Shown here one piece after another: positions 45,528-53,662 of a DNA stretch of 64,000 bases. The number at the start of each line of letters is the position of its first letter. The stretch's first letter is position 1. The position numbers were made by a program, and so were the translations under genes. Origin of the DNA: Ancylomarina longa (GTDB lineage: Bacteria > Bacteroidota > Bacteroidia > Bacteroidales > Marinifilaceae); the NCBI RefSeq assembly GCF_003996985.1, contig NZ_RJJX01000001.1, positions 434,001 to 498,000 of the forward strand, in the 5' to 3' direction. The notes below the pieces were generated by a model. The model was not told the origin of the DNA. It did no database searches and saw only the letters and a list, made by a program, of their open reading frames with translations.

Positions 45528-45830
45528 TTATTGAAAATCCATTTTCAAATCTTTTAGATCTGGATTAAAGCTCTTAATTAATTTCATTTTCCATTCTCTT
45601 TTCCAGTTTTTCAACTGCTTCTCCCTTGCTATTGCATCCCTTACATCATCAAATTCTTCATAATAAACCAAGTCAGTCAAATTGTATTTACTGGTAAACT
45701 TAGCTCCTATTCCCTCTGAATGTTCTGCAATTCGTCTATTTAAATCTGATGTTACACCTATATATAATGTTGTTCTATTTTTATTTGACATGATATAAAT
45801 GTAGGATCTTTTCATTGTTTCACTATTCAT
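45528..45830 (-). CDS. Small GIY-YIG nuclease-family protein
   Basis: Up to 100 residues; an ATG at 45815 would give 95 ('MKRSYIYIMSNKNRTTLYIG...'). It is a complete stand-alone GIY-YIG domain: 'YIYIMSN' in place of the GIY strand, 'TLYIGVTSDLNRRIAEH' with the YIG motif and catalytic Arg, 'YYEEFDDVRDAIAREKQLKNW' with the metal-binding Glu. The Wzz-Wza interval is an unexpected place for a nuclease. Arrays of the same palindromic repeat touch it on both sides, suggesting a functional link or co-mobility. Confidence 0.9.
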   Translation of the reverse strand: MNSETMKRSYIYIMSNKNRTTLYIGVTSDLNRRIAEHSEGIGAKFTSKYNLTDLVYYEEFDDVRDAIAREKQLKNWKREWKMKLIKSFNPDLKDLKMDFQ

Positions 45831-45837
45831 TTAATCG

Positions 45838-46086
45838 TCAATCCTGGGATCCTGAGATCCTGAAATAAATTCAGGATGACGATTTCAATTCGGATGACGA
45901 TCTTAATTCAGGATGACGTTCTATCCCAGATGACAATGTCAATGTTACATCATGCTGAACTCGTTTCAGCATCTATTACCATTCGTCATGCTGAACTTGT
46001 TTCAGTATCTCTCAACTTCACGTCATGCTGAACTTGTTTCAGTATCTCTCAACTTTTCGTCATGCTGAACTCGTTTCAGCATCTGT
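45838..46086. repeat. Palindromic repeat array upstream of the GIY-YIG gene
   Basis: Units of CCTGAAATAAATTCAGGATG and at least four CGTCATGCTGAAC-type units (ATCATGCTGAACTCGTTTCA and others) fill the gap between the GIY-YIG gene and wza. Confidence 0.88.
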
Positions 46087-46106
46087 TTCATTAAATCCCT
46101 CACTCC

Positions 46107-48527
46107 CTAACGCGTAGCAATCGCTATAGCCGTAATTAAACTCGCCAATGTAGATGTAAAGGCTAACCATTTACTTGCATTCGCTGCCTTATCAACCTCT
46201 GGTTTTTCCGGAACAATAATCTCGCAACCCGGTTCAACCCTTGGGAAACGACGACCGAACAAGCCGGTGCGTGTTGCCTGAGTAGTACCATTGGCATAAA
46301 GCACATATACTTTCCCTTTTTTGGCTAACTGAGCAAAACCTCCACTTTTATTGATATAGTCTTTCACGCTTCTTTTTTCGGAATAGGTATGCGCCACCGG
46401 ATTCAAAACAGCACCGGACACGCTAACCGTCTGCAATTTAGATGGCACCAACAGCTGATCCCCTGCCAGCAGTTGCAAATCCGCTCTTCCTCCCGGGTTT
46501 GCCATGATTTTTGGCAAATCAATTCCTACGATCTGATAGGATACCTTTTCCACCTCGTCTTCATTCATGGTGGTATCCTGAGCGGCAATTGCCAATTTAG
46601 CCTGATATTCTGCCTCGCTTAATTCTATTCTTCGGCGCAGGGAAGCTCCTTTCACATAAGCCTCCGGTGTAATGCCTCCTGCACGTTTGATTACATCAGA
46701 TATTTTTTCATCCTTACGGATTACACCATAATCTCCTGCATATTTCACTTCCCCCTGCACGCTTACTACGCCTTGCGGACGATATCCCGGTGCACGGCGT
46801 ACATATACTTTATCAAAAGCATTTAAAAGAAAGGATTCCCCTTTAGGATCTAATTTTAAATTACGATCGAGTCCGAACTGGAAAGTATGCAACAAGGCCT
46901 TGTTCAAATCTTCTGTTTCGGAATAATCCAGGACACGACTAACCTCAATACCCGATACCTCGGCATTTTCTTTGAATCCACCAGCCTGAAAGATGAGATC
47001 CCCAATTTTTAAATTTGCGGCCCAGGCATAAGTCCCTGGATATTGTACCTCACCAACAATCTCAACAGTTCTGGCCTCCCTCATATCAAAGATGGAGGAA
47101 ATATGCACCATGTCCTCCTTCTGAAGAGCTACATCTGTTTTTCCATTTACCACATCGCGTACCGAAAAAGATATTGCTTCCAGACTTCGGTCTGCTTTCT
47201 TACGGGTGATCACGCCACGCTCCATAAAGGCCTCCTCCTTTAATCCTTCAGCTTTTGTGATTAATTGCGATAGGCTCATCCCTTTTATCATCTCATAATT
47301 ACCCGGACGATAAACTGCTCCTTCAATACTGATTCTATTCTCGAATCGCGGGGTTACCACTCCTGCAACCAGAGAATCTCCATTCACCAAAGTGGTTGTT
47401 TCAAAATCTGCTGCTGTAACGCCCACAAAACTTAAGGTTCTGGAATTATTGCGATACAATTCCAAACGATGTGTATAGGCCTTATCCGTAAAGCCACCGG
47501 CATAGCGTAATAAATCGGATACAGACTCGCCATCCTTCGCCTCAAACAATCCTGTGCGCTTGAACTCCCCGGCAACAGCCACTCGTTTTAAATAAGGTCG
47601 AATCAACACCACATCCTGATCGCGCAATTGAATATTCTCTTGCGTTTTCCCATCAACAAGATAGGCATATACATCTACGGAGTTTATGGTCTTACCATCC
47701 CTGATGATATCAATCTGACGAAAGGAACCATTTTCATTGGGACCTCCTGCCAGGTATAAGGCATTAAATACAGAAGCAGTAGCTGGCAATGCATAAGTTC
47801 CAGGCACATTCACCTCTCCTATCACATTTACTTTTACCCCTTTTAGTGTACCCATGCTGATATCCGCAAAAGTATTGGGCTGATCCCCCTGCATACCATT
47901 ATATATAGACACCAGGCGGTGCTTAATTTTTGTTTTTGCATTTGTAAAAGACAATCCGTAAACATATACAGGTCCCAAATCAGGAATTTGAATCGCTCCG
48001 TTTTTTTGTACCGTCAACAGGTAGGATTGTTGAGAAGCTCCATAAACGGATATATTTACCTCATCACCTATTCCCAGAGAATAGCTATCGGATACCGGTA
48101 CATCAACACCAGGCTCAAAACTCAGATTTTTAGAATTGAAAAACTGAAAGCCAAATATGTTTTTATTTTTAGGACTTGCTTTAATAGTTTCTTTCTTAGA
48201 CAGCTCCATCTCAGGCTGCAATGTCTTTTCTTGCATCTGGATCGTAGATGCTTTTGCCCCTCCATTATTCTTTATCTCGTTAATTCGTTGCACCATTTGG
48301 TCGATTTGCGACTGAGAAGCACCGCGAGCACGAGCCAAGGTCATGGCTTCCTCCATACTCATGCCATTCTTTTCCATTTCAGCAATCAAGCGTTCAATTT
48401 GGGCATCACTTAAAGCTTTTACATTTACTGTTGCCGGATTGATATTGGTATTTTGTGCATTTCCATTTATGCTGCAAAAAACAAGCATAAGACCAATAAT
48501 AAAAGCATTCCGTACGGTTCGAATCAT
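46107..48527 (-). CDS. wza: Wza-like SLBB-domain polysaccharide export protein
   Basis: An 806-residue protein: signal peptide (~1-24), a helical acidic segment (~38-90, 'IERLIAEMEKNGMSMEEAMTLARARG' region), the Poly_export domain (~145-235, 'YSLGIGDEVNISVYGASQ...VQKNGAIQIPDLGPVYVYG'), then about six SLBB beta-grasp repeats (e.g. 'KVNVIGEVNVPGTYALP', 'VEIVGEVQYPGTYAW', 'VSVQGEVKYAGDYGV', 'VSVSGAVLNPVAH'), and a C-terminal TM segment. It is longer than enterobacterial Wza, as usual in Bacteroidota. No lipobox Cys was seen. It forms the outer-membrane exit for the polymer. Confidence 0.92.
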   Translation of the reverse strand: MIRTVRNAFIIGLMLVFCSINGNAQNTNINPATVNVKALSDAQIERLIAEMEKNGMSMEEAMTLARARGASQSQIDQMVQRINEIKNNGGAKASTIQMQEKTLQPEMELSKKETIKASPKNKNIFGFQFFNSKNLSFEPGVDVPVSDSYSLGIGDEVNISVYGASQQSYLLTVQKNGAIQIPDLGPVYVYGLSFTNAKTKIKHRLVSIYNGMQGDQPNTFADISMGTLKGVKVNVIGEVNVPGTYALPATASVFNALYLAGGPNENGSFRQIDIIRDGKTINSVDVYAYLVDGKTQENIQLRDQDVVLIRPYLKRVAVAGEFKRTGLFEAKDGESVSDLLRYAGGFTDKAYTHRLELYRNNSRTLSFVGVTAADFETTTLVNGDSLVAGVVTPRFENRISIEGAVYRPGNYEMIKGMSLSQLITKAEGLKEEAFMERGVITRKKADRSLEAISFSVRDVVNGKTDVALQKEDMVHISSIFDMREARTVEIVGEVQYPGTYAWAANLKIGDLIFQAGGFKENAEVSGIEVSRVLDYSETEDLNKALLHTFQFGLDRNLKLDPKGESFLLNAFDKVYVRRAPGYRPQGVVSVQGEVKYAGDYGVIRKDEKISDVIKRAGGITPEAYVKGASLRRRIELSEAEYQAKLAIAAQDTTMNEDEVEKVSYQIVGIDLPKIMANPGGRADLQLLAGDQLLVPSKLQTVSVSGAVLNPVAHTYSEKRSVKDYINKSGGFAQLAKKGKVYVLYANGTTQATRTGLFGRRFPRVEPGCEIIVPEKPEVDKAANASKWLAFTSTLASLITAIAIATR

Positions 48528-48635
48528 AATCTTTTAAAAAATAATAGATGATAAATCTGTTTACAAATCCTCATTTAATCCGTTCTGCTTTGACAAAACC
48601 CTAATTTTATTTTATCAAAGTTTTTTAAGCTAGCG

Positions 48636-48643
48636 CAAAAATA
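48636..48643 (-). promoter_or_regulatory. Possible internal promoter -7 box upstream of wza
   Basis: TATTTTTG on the minus strand fits TAnnTTTG, about 110 nt upstream of the wza ATG. No well-spaced -33 TTTG was found, so it is tentative. Confidence 0.35.
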
Positions 48644-48779
48644 AAAAATGAATCTTCAAATCCCTAATTTATATTCTCTTTTCCGTTTGCTATTTAATAA
48701 CATATTAGCAAACTTATTTTTGCGTTTGCAATAATAAGAACAATCAAGCTTTTTTCCGCCTGCCAAATGTGCCAAGTTG

Positions 48780-48814
48780 AAGAGGCTGATCCAAACATTA
48801 GGAAACAGCCTCTT
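48780..48814 (-). other. Stem-loop between the WbpM-like gene and wza
   Basis: AAGAGGCTG and CAGCCTCTT form a perfect 9-bp stem with a 17-nt loop, 27 nt after the dehydratase stop codon. There is no T-tail, so it may be an RNA processing or stability element rather than a terminator. The remaining 48528-48779 holds no gene. Confidence 0.55.
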
Positions 48815-48840
48815 GATAAATCATCATATATATAATTACA

Positions 48841-50799
48841 TCACTTCAACATCTCCTTAAACTCTGTGATATCAATATCATTAAGTTTATCCTCTCCATT
48901 CACACTTTTCTTATCCAATTGCTCATAAATAGAATTCATTGATTTAAATTCAGGAACAATCTCTTTCATATGGGCGACAATCTTAAAATTATCATTTGTC
49001 TCCAAAAGTTCTGAAAAATGATTAATCATATGATCGACTTCTGCAGAATCATATCCCCTAACCTTAGCAACCATTATTCGTGGATGTTGGGTAGGTACAG
49101 TGTTTTCTTTCACGTTCAAAAGCTCTTCATACAACTTCTCTCCAGGTCTTAAACCTGTGTATTGAATTTGAATATCAGCACCAAGCTTTAAACCACTTAG
49201 TTTAATCATCTTGGAGGCCAGATCCGCAATCTTCACAGATTCCCCCATATCAAAAATGAATATTTTACCACCTTTTCCTATAGCACCTGCCTGCATTACC
49301 AATTGGCAAGCTTCCGGAATAGTCATAAAATAGCGGGTAATCTCAGGATGCGTTACTGTAACAGGTCCTCCCTTTTCAATCTGAGCTTTAAATCTTGGAA
49401 TAACAGAACCATTTGATCCCAGAACGTTACCAAATCGGGTTGTAATAAAATGAGTCGGGCATCCCGGATAATTTAAAGTCTGGGTATAGATTTCAGCTAT
49501 TCTCTTTGAAGCTCCCATAACATTTGTGGGATTTACCGCCTTATCCGTTGAAACCATTACGAATCGTTCCACACCATATTCGAGAGCTAAATCCGCAATG
49601 TTTTTTGTACCAAAAACATTCGTTTTAATAGATTCAGAGGGGTTATTCTCCATCATTGGTACATGCTTATATGCTGCGGCATGATAAACCAATTCAGGTT
49701 TAAAAGTCTCAAATAATTTTCGAGTTCTTCCCTTATCTCTTATATCTCCAATAACTATTTCAACATTAAAAAATTTCAACTCTTCCTTAAGAGAAAGTTC
49801 AATATCATACAAAGGAGATTCCGCCTGATCAAACAATACAATAAGCTTAGGACTAAACCTTGCAACCTGACGAACCATTTCACTCCCTATGGATCCTGCA
49901 GCTCCAGTTACCAAAACGATTTTTCCATTCACCTGTTGATTAATCTCTTCCCAATCTAATTTTATGGGATCCCTTTCCAGAAGATCTTCAATTTTTATTG
50001 CACGAATTTGTTTTACACTCAACTCTCCATTCACCCAACTTTCAAACTTTGGAACTTCCCAAACCTTTACATTATTATTGAGGCACTTTTCAACAATACA
50101 CTGCTTCTCTTCCCTGCTTAAATCTTTTTTGGCAACAATAACTTTATCTACACGTGAATCAATAATCAATTTATCCAAGTCTTTCGAACCGAAAATCTTT
50201 ATATTCTCCAGCTTATTTCCAATCTTTTTATTTTGATGATCAATAAAAGCTACAATTGTACTATTAACTTCACTACCACTATCAAGAGCATGTTTAGCCA
50301 TAATCCCAAACTCATCGCTGCCATAGATTAAAACATTTTCCCTCAATCTGGAATACGTTAGATATTTATAATAAATCGCCTTGAAAATGATTCTACTACT
50401 TGTCATTAAAAATACAACAGAAATATATTCAATTATCAAGATTGAAAAGGGTATTAAAAAACCATTCTCATGAAATAAATAACTAACACCATTAATAGAA
50501 GCGAGAATAAAAGAGCCAATAAGAACTACGAGAAAAATTCTTTCTGCATCTTTAGAGCTAGTGTAACGTACAATTCCGGCATAAGTTCCTCCAAATAGAA
50601 AACACAGAGCGCGAACTCCAACAACTAATGGAATAATTAATTTTGCTGAATTAAAATTTATACTTTCGATATTGAAATTGAATCGAAGAACATAGGCTGC
50701 CGAGATGGAAACCAAACTAATTATTAAATCAATTATAAAAACAATCCATCTAGGTGTTGTTTGATCAAAAACATTGATTTTTAAAATTTTCATAGACAT
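48841..50799 (-). CDS. WbpM/FlaA1-type membrane nucleotide-sugar 4,6-dehydratase
   Basis: A 652-residue protein: four N-terminal TM helices (~17-125), a CoA/NAD-like Rossmann domain (~145-255), then the catalytic SDR domain with 'VLVTGAAGSIGSEMVRQVARF', 'YHAAAYKHVPMMENNP', the family's modified active site 'MVSTDKAVNPTNVMGASKR', and 'GNVLGSNGSVIPRF'. Relatives act on UDP-GlcNAc to give the 4-keto-6-deoxy sugar for QuiNAc, FucNAc or bacillosamine. First gene of the locus. Confidence 0.93.
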   Translation of the reverse strand: MSMKILKINVFDQTTPRWIVFIIDLIISLVSISAAYVLRFNFNIESINFNSAKLIIPLVVGVRALCFLFGGTYAGIVRYTSSKDAERIFLVVLIGSFILASINGVSYLFHENGFLIPFSILIIEYISVVFLMTSSRIIFKAIYYKYLTYSRLRENVLIYGSDEFGIMAKHALDSGSEVNSTIVAFIDHQNKKIGNKLENIKIFGSKDLDKLIIDSRVDKVIVAKKDLSREEKQCIVEKCLNNNVKVWEVPKFESWVNGELSVKQIRAIKIEDLLERDPIKLDWEEINQQVNGKIVLVTGAAGSIGSEMVRQVARFSPKLIVLFDQAESPLYDIELSLKEELKFFNVEIVIGDIRDKGRTRKLFETFKPELVYHAAAYKHVPMMENNPSESIKTNVFGTKNIADLALEYGVERFVMVSTDKAVNPTNVMGASKRIAEIYTQTLNYPGCPTHFITTRFGNVLGSNGSVIPRFKAQIEKGGPVTVTHPEITRYFMTIPEACQLVMQAGAIGKGGKIFIFDMGESVKIADLASKMIKLSGLKLGADIQIQYTGLRPGEKLYEELLNVKENTVPTQHPRIMVAKVRGYDSAEVDHMINHFSELLETNDNFKIVAHMKEIVPEFKSMNSIYEQLDKKSVNGEDKLNDIDITEFKEMLK

Positions 50800-50846
50800 T
50801 TAATTGTAATTAATATAGTGTATGTCTTCTATAAAGTAAGGCAAGA

Positions 50847-50877
50847 CAAAATTAGGTTCTTATTTTTCTAAAAACAA
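50847..50877 (-). promoter_or_regulatory. Probable promoter of the polysaccharide locus
   Basis: Minus strand: TTG (50877-50875), 20 nt, TAATTTTG (50854-50847), an exact TAnnTTTG match about 48 nt upstream of the first ATG. Confidence 0.5.
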
Positions 50878-50879
50878 CT

Positions 50880-51325
50880 GTCAAGTTTGCCAATTTTTAA
50901 TTTTCATCAATTTTCCAGCATATTTCATGTGGTTTTTAAATGAATCTGCCATAAATCTGATATTAAAATATGATTGCAACACAAATAGAAGGTTGCGTCG
51001 TTGATAGAACAAATTTGAATTCACACTATCAAAATCTCCTCCATTAATCATGTGATATTTTACAATTTCATACTACAATAAATTATCCTCTTAAGTAGAA
51101 TATACTTCTAAATATCTTATTGATTGCGACTAAACATCGACTATGGTAATTCTATATCAAAACAGTATTTTATTTGACAAGCTCCTATGAAAAAAAACTT
51201 AAAAGCGGTCAGGTCATTTATCGCTTTATGTTTTAATTCTTATACTAAACCAAACTAAAACCAATCTACCCTACTTACAGAAAATAAAAACATACTCAGA
51301 TATTCAAAATATGGATCTATTTCTT
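50880..51325. other. Non-coding gap upstream of the polysaccharide locus
   Basis: A/T-rich sequence between the locus promoter and the rnpB terminator, with no supported gene. No NusG/UpxY-like antiterminator gene, common before such loci in Bacteroides, is present here. Confidence 0.5.
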
Positions 51326-51330
51326 GATAA

Positions 51331-51362
51331 AAAAAAGATCAACTCTTACGAATTGATCTTTG
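51331..51362 (-). terminator. Terminator of rnpB
   Basis: On the minus strand AAGATCAA (51360-51353) and TTGATCTT (51342-51335) form a stem followed by TTTTTTATC. Confidence 0.88.
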
Positions 51363-51371
51363 ATTTATCTG

Positions 51372-51724
51372 CTAAGTAATGGTAAACCTATAAGCCGGGT
51401 TCTGTATTCTTCGAAAAGAACTTCTATCATTTATCTAGAACATTTGTTGCCAAATGCCTCAAGCAATCTACCCCCCGACATCGGCCGAGTAAGCCTAAAA
51501 CTGCCGGTATACTTGATCTTGCAATACATAAGGTACACAGCTACCGATGTCGCCACCAGCACTGGTGAGCTCTTACCTCACCTTTTCACCCTTACCCGAA
51601 GGCGGTTATTTTCTGCTCTACTACTAAGATCTTTCGACCTTCTTCCCGTTAGGAAGTATGCTACTCTGTATTGCCCGGACTTTCCTCTCCTTTTTGCAAA
51701 GCAGCGATAGAACGGTTTACCGTC
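51372..51724 (-). ncRNA. rnpB: RNase P RNA, bacterial type A
   Basis: The catalytic RNA that matures tRNA 5' ends. The minus strand has both universal landmarks: GAGGAAAGTCCGGGC (complement of 51673-51687) near the 5' end, and ACAGAACCCGGCTTA (complement of 51391-51405) near the 3' end. GGTAAACC (51721-51714) pairs with GGTTTACC (51388-51381) as helix P1, fixing the approximate ends. The length of about 350 nt is typical. Short frames in this tract are not genes. Confidence 0.95.
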
Positions 51725-51726
51725 TG

Positions 51727-51734
51727 CAAAGATA
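51727..51734 (-). promoter_or_regulatory. -7 box of the rnpB promoter
   Basis: TATCTTTG on the minus strand matches TAnnTTTG and lies about 5-7 nt before the 5' side of helix P1. A palindrome, CCTTCAGAT/ATCTGAAGG (51750-51769), lies just upstream and may terminate the preceding gene. Confidence 0.6.
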
Positions 51735-51784
51735 GGAAACAAATTTAATCCTTCAGATAAATCTGAAGGCAATTAATAAATGAA

Positions 51785-51895
51785 GCTAAAGATGGAGGCA
51801 ATTGGTGGATTGGTTGATTGGTCACTGGGGGATTGGAGGATTGGGGAATTGGGCACTAGACATTGGTGGATAATGTCCTACTGACCTTTGACCAA
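51785..51895. repeat. ATTGG-rich simple repeat, left flank of the four-helix-bundle gene
   Basis: Repeated GGATTGG, ATTGGTCACT and CATTGGTGGATAATG units. Together with the ACCAAT/GACCATTGACC-rich tract on the other side of the gene it forms loosely inverted flanks. Confidence 0.65.
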
Positions 51896-51902
51896 ATGAT
51901 TA

Positions 51903-52274
51903 TTAACTATTAGTAGTTTTTTTTGATCCTATAGATCGAATATAAGCATTTAACATTTTAGCTATAACAATACTATCTGATTCAAGTTCTTTATATATTT
52001 TCTTTTCTATTAAGTTTCGGTCTACTGCTTTTTTTATCCAGTTTTGAGTCTCGTATAAGGAGCCTCTGGCATAAAATAAAAAATTTTTATTCTCTTTATA
52101 ATGATATCTTCCATATCCTTCACATATATTGGCTGAAATGGAATCTGCAGATCTGGCTAATTGTTTACCAATAGTGGATTTTTCAAAATAATTCCATGTT
52201 GACACAATATTCCAAATTCTCTCCTCAAAAGAATAGGCCAACTGATACAACTTCAAATCCTTTAAACCAATCAT
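51903..52274 (-). CDS. Four-helix bundle protein (23S rRNA intervening-sequence / S23 family)
   Basis: From the ATG at 52274 this is 123 residues (the frame runs on to a GTG at 52334). Family signature: 'LKDLKLYQLAYSFEERIWNIV', 'KQLARSADSISANICEGYGR', 'FLFYARGSLYETQNWIKKAVDRNLI'. Such proteins are found in rRNA intervening sequences and as scattered single genes; one relative is the accessory protein of diversity-generating retroelements, but no reverse transcriptase is seen nearby. Function unknown here. Simple repeats flank it. Confidence 0.9.
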   Translation of the reverse strand: MIGLKDLKLYQLAYSFEERIWNIVSTWNYFEKSTIGKQLARSADSISANICEGYGRYHYKENKNFLFYARGSLYETQNWIKKAVDRNLIEKKIYKELESDSIVIAKMLNAYIRSIGSKKTTNS

Positions 52275-52284
52275 ACTTATATTT

Positions 52285-52372
52285 ATAATAATCTTTACCG
52301 ACCAATAGCCAAATGACAAATGACCATTAAGCACTGACTATTGTCTAATGACCATTGACCACAACCTAGCAT
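52285..52372. repeat. TGACCATT-rich simple repeat, right flank of the four-helix-bundle gene
   Basis: Contains GACCAATAGCCAAATGACAA, then ATGACCATTAAGCACTGACT and ATGACCATTGACCAC, roughly complementary to the ATTGG-rich tract at 51785-51895. Confidence 0.65.
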
Positions 52373-52373
52373 A

Positions 52374-53537
52374 TTATAACTTTACGATAAAGGCATCGGG
52401 GAAACCCTTTTTGCGAACATCTCTTAATTCTCTGCGACAAACCCAATAATTGTCATAGTCACCATAAAGAAAGCGATACAATCCATCCTGCTGATCAAAA
52501 GTGCGGGATACTTCTAAATTAAAGCGGGAAATACTCAGACCAGATTTACTGGCAAAAACCTGAATACTATAATGTTTAGCTGCAGCAGGAGACAATTTAC
52601 CTTCCTGAATGATTTCTTTTTTCGGGTTTTGTATCCTTGCACGATCAAAACCTAAATCTTTTAATTTCTGAACCGCTTCCTCTGCCAAAGCCTTATCGTC
52701 ATATGGCCCTAATTCAATCAAATAAACAGGTTTTTTTGTGAACTTTAACTGGGACAAATCATAGTAGTAATCATGATACTCTTTGCCTCTCATTTTTCGT
52801 CCCATATTATTGCCAGAATTCTGTGAAATTGATTTCTGCCCGACTTTGGCAACATGGAGATTTCCCAGCTTCCCCTTATTGAAAACCAACACTCTCGCGT
52901 TCTTGTATTTGGTACTTAATTCCTTCTTCATATAAGCCTCTGCATCGGCAACATCTTCAAAACGCCCAAATAAATAATAAAAAGCGCCATCCTGCTTTAA
53001 AGCTTTCACATCCTGTAAAGGTGCAAATTGATTGGCATTGTATAAAGATTCACTTTTTTGTAATAGGATGGTATAAAAATAGGAGGTGGCCACATTATTT
53101 AGTTTTCCTATGGCTATCTCCGCCTCTCCCTTCAGCCTAGCTTTCTTCTTGGTAAGCTTCTTCTTATCCTGATCTTGCTGTTCCCCGGACATTAAATCTT
53201 CAATTTCATCAGAGGGAAATTCCGCATTCAAATCTACTATGCGAGCTTCGGGATAGCCCATTTCCTGTATTTCTTTATTCAATTCCTCTGCATCCTCTTT
53301 CGACTTTGTGACTCCAGACAAATAATGATATTCGCCATCGCTCCCCGTTAATTCCAATACATCTTTTATATTTTCGAAATAATCGGTATAAACCGGATAC
53401 TTATATTTGGCAATCTCCACCGCGTAAGAAATCCCATCGGAGGAGGAGTCTGAAAAATTAATATCAAAATAAGGAGAAAAGAAACCAATGGTTCCTGCGG
53501 ATAAAAGTATACAAATCAGAAAGTAAATATTTCTCAT
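52374..53537 (-). CDS. Envelope protein with repeated SPOR-like units
   Basis: A 387-residue protein with an N-terminal signal/anchor (~4-22). At least four units share the SPOR pattern of aromatic strand, helix, strand: 'GEYHYLSGVTKSKEDAEELNKEI' (~70), 'GAFYYLFGRFEDVADAEAYMKK' (~188), 'PVYLIELGPYDDKALAEEAVQKL' (~258) and 'GLYRFLYGDYDNYWVCRREL' (~350). SPOR domains bind denuded peptidoglycan glycan strands. It lies 125 bp downstream of a PorE-like OmpA-family gene, suggesting a shared envelope role. Confidence 0.72.
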   Translation of the reverse strand: MRNIYFLICILLSAGTIGFFSPYFDINFSDSSSDGISYAVEIAKYKYPVYTDYFENIKDVLELTGSDGEYHYLSGVTKSKEDAEELNKEIQEMGYPEARIVDLNAEFPSDEIEDLMSGEQQDQDKKKLTKKKARLKGEAEIAIGKLNNVATSYFYTILLQKSESLYNANQFAPLQDVKALKQDGAFYYLFGRFEDVADAEAYMKKELSTKYKNARVLVFNKGKLGNLHVAKVGQKSISQNSGNNMGRKMRGKEYHDYYYDLSQLKFTKKPVYLIELGPYDDKALAEEAVQKLKDLGFDRARIQNPKKEIIQEGKLSPAAAKHYSIQVFASKSGLSISRFNLEVSRTFDQQDGLYRFLYGDYDNYWVCRRELRDVRKKGFPDAFIVKL

Positions 53538-53662
53538 AATAGATTAGTAGGGCAGAGATTAGTTATCAATTTTATCAATAGTAAATATAATAAATTCCTT
53601 AAGGATAGAAAATAAATTCTTTAAAAGACGGTCAAGTATTGACAAAATAGATAAAAGTTGAA

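Noticed and set aside
43205-46086. Possible CRISPR array
   Set aside because: The units are palindromic and unevenly spaced, spacers are themselves repeats, and there are no cas genes.
51360-51772. Short frames on both strands
   Set aside because: They lie inside RNase P RNA.
51903-52274. Accessory gene of a diversity-generating retroelement
   Set aside because: No reverse transcriptase or template/variable repeat was seen nearby; the protein better fits a lone S23/IVS-type four-helix bundle.
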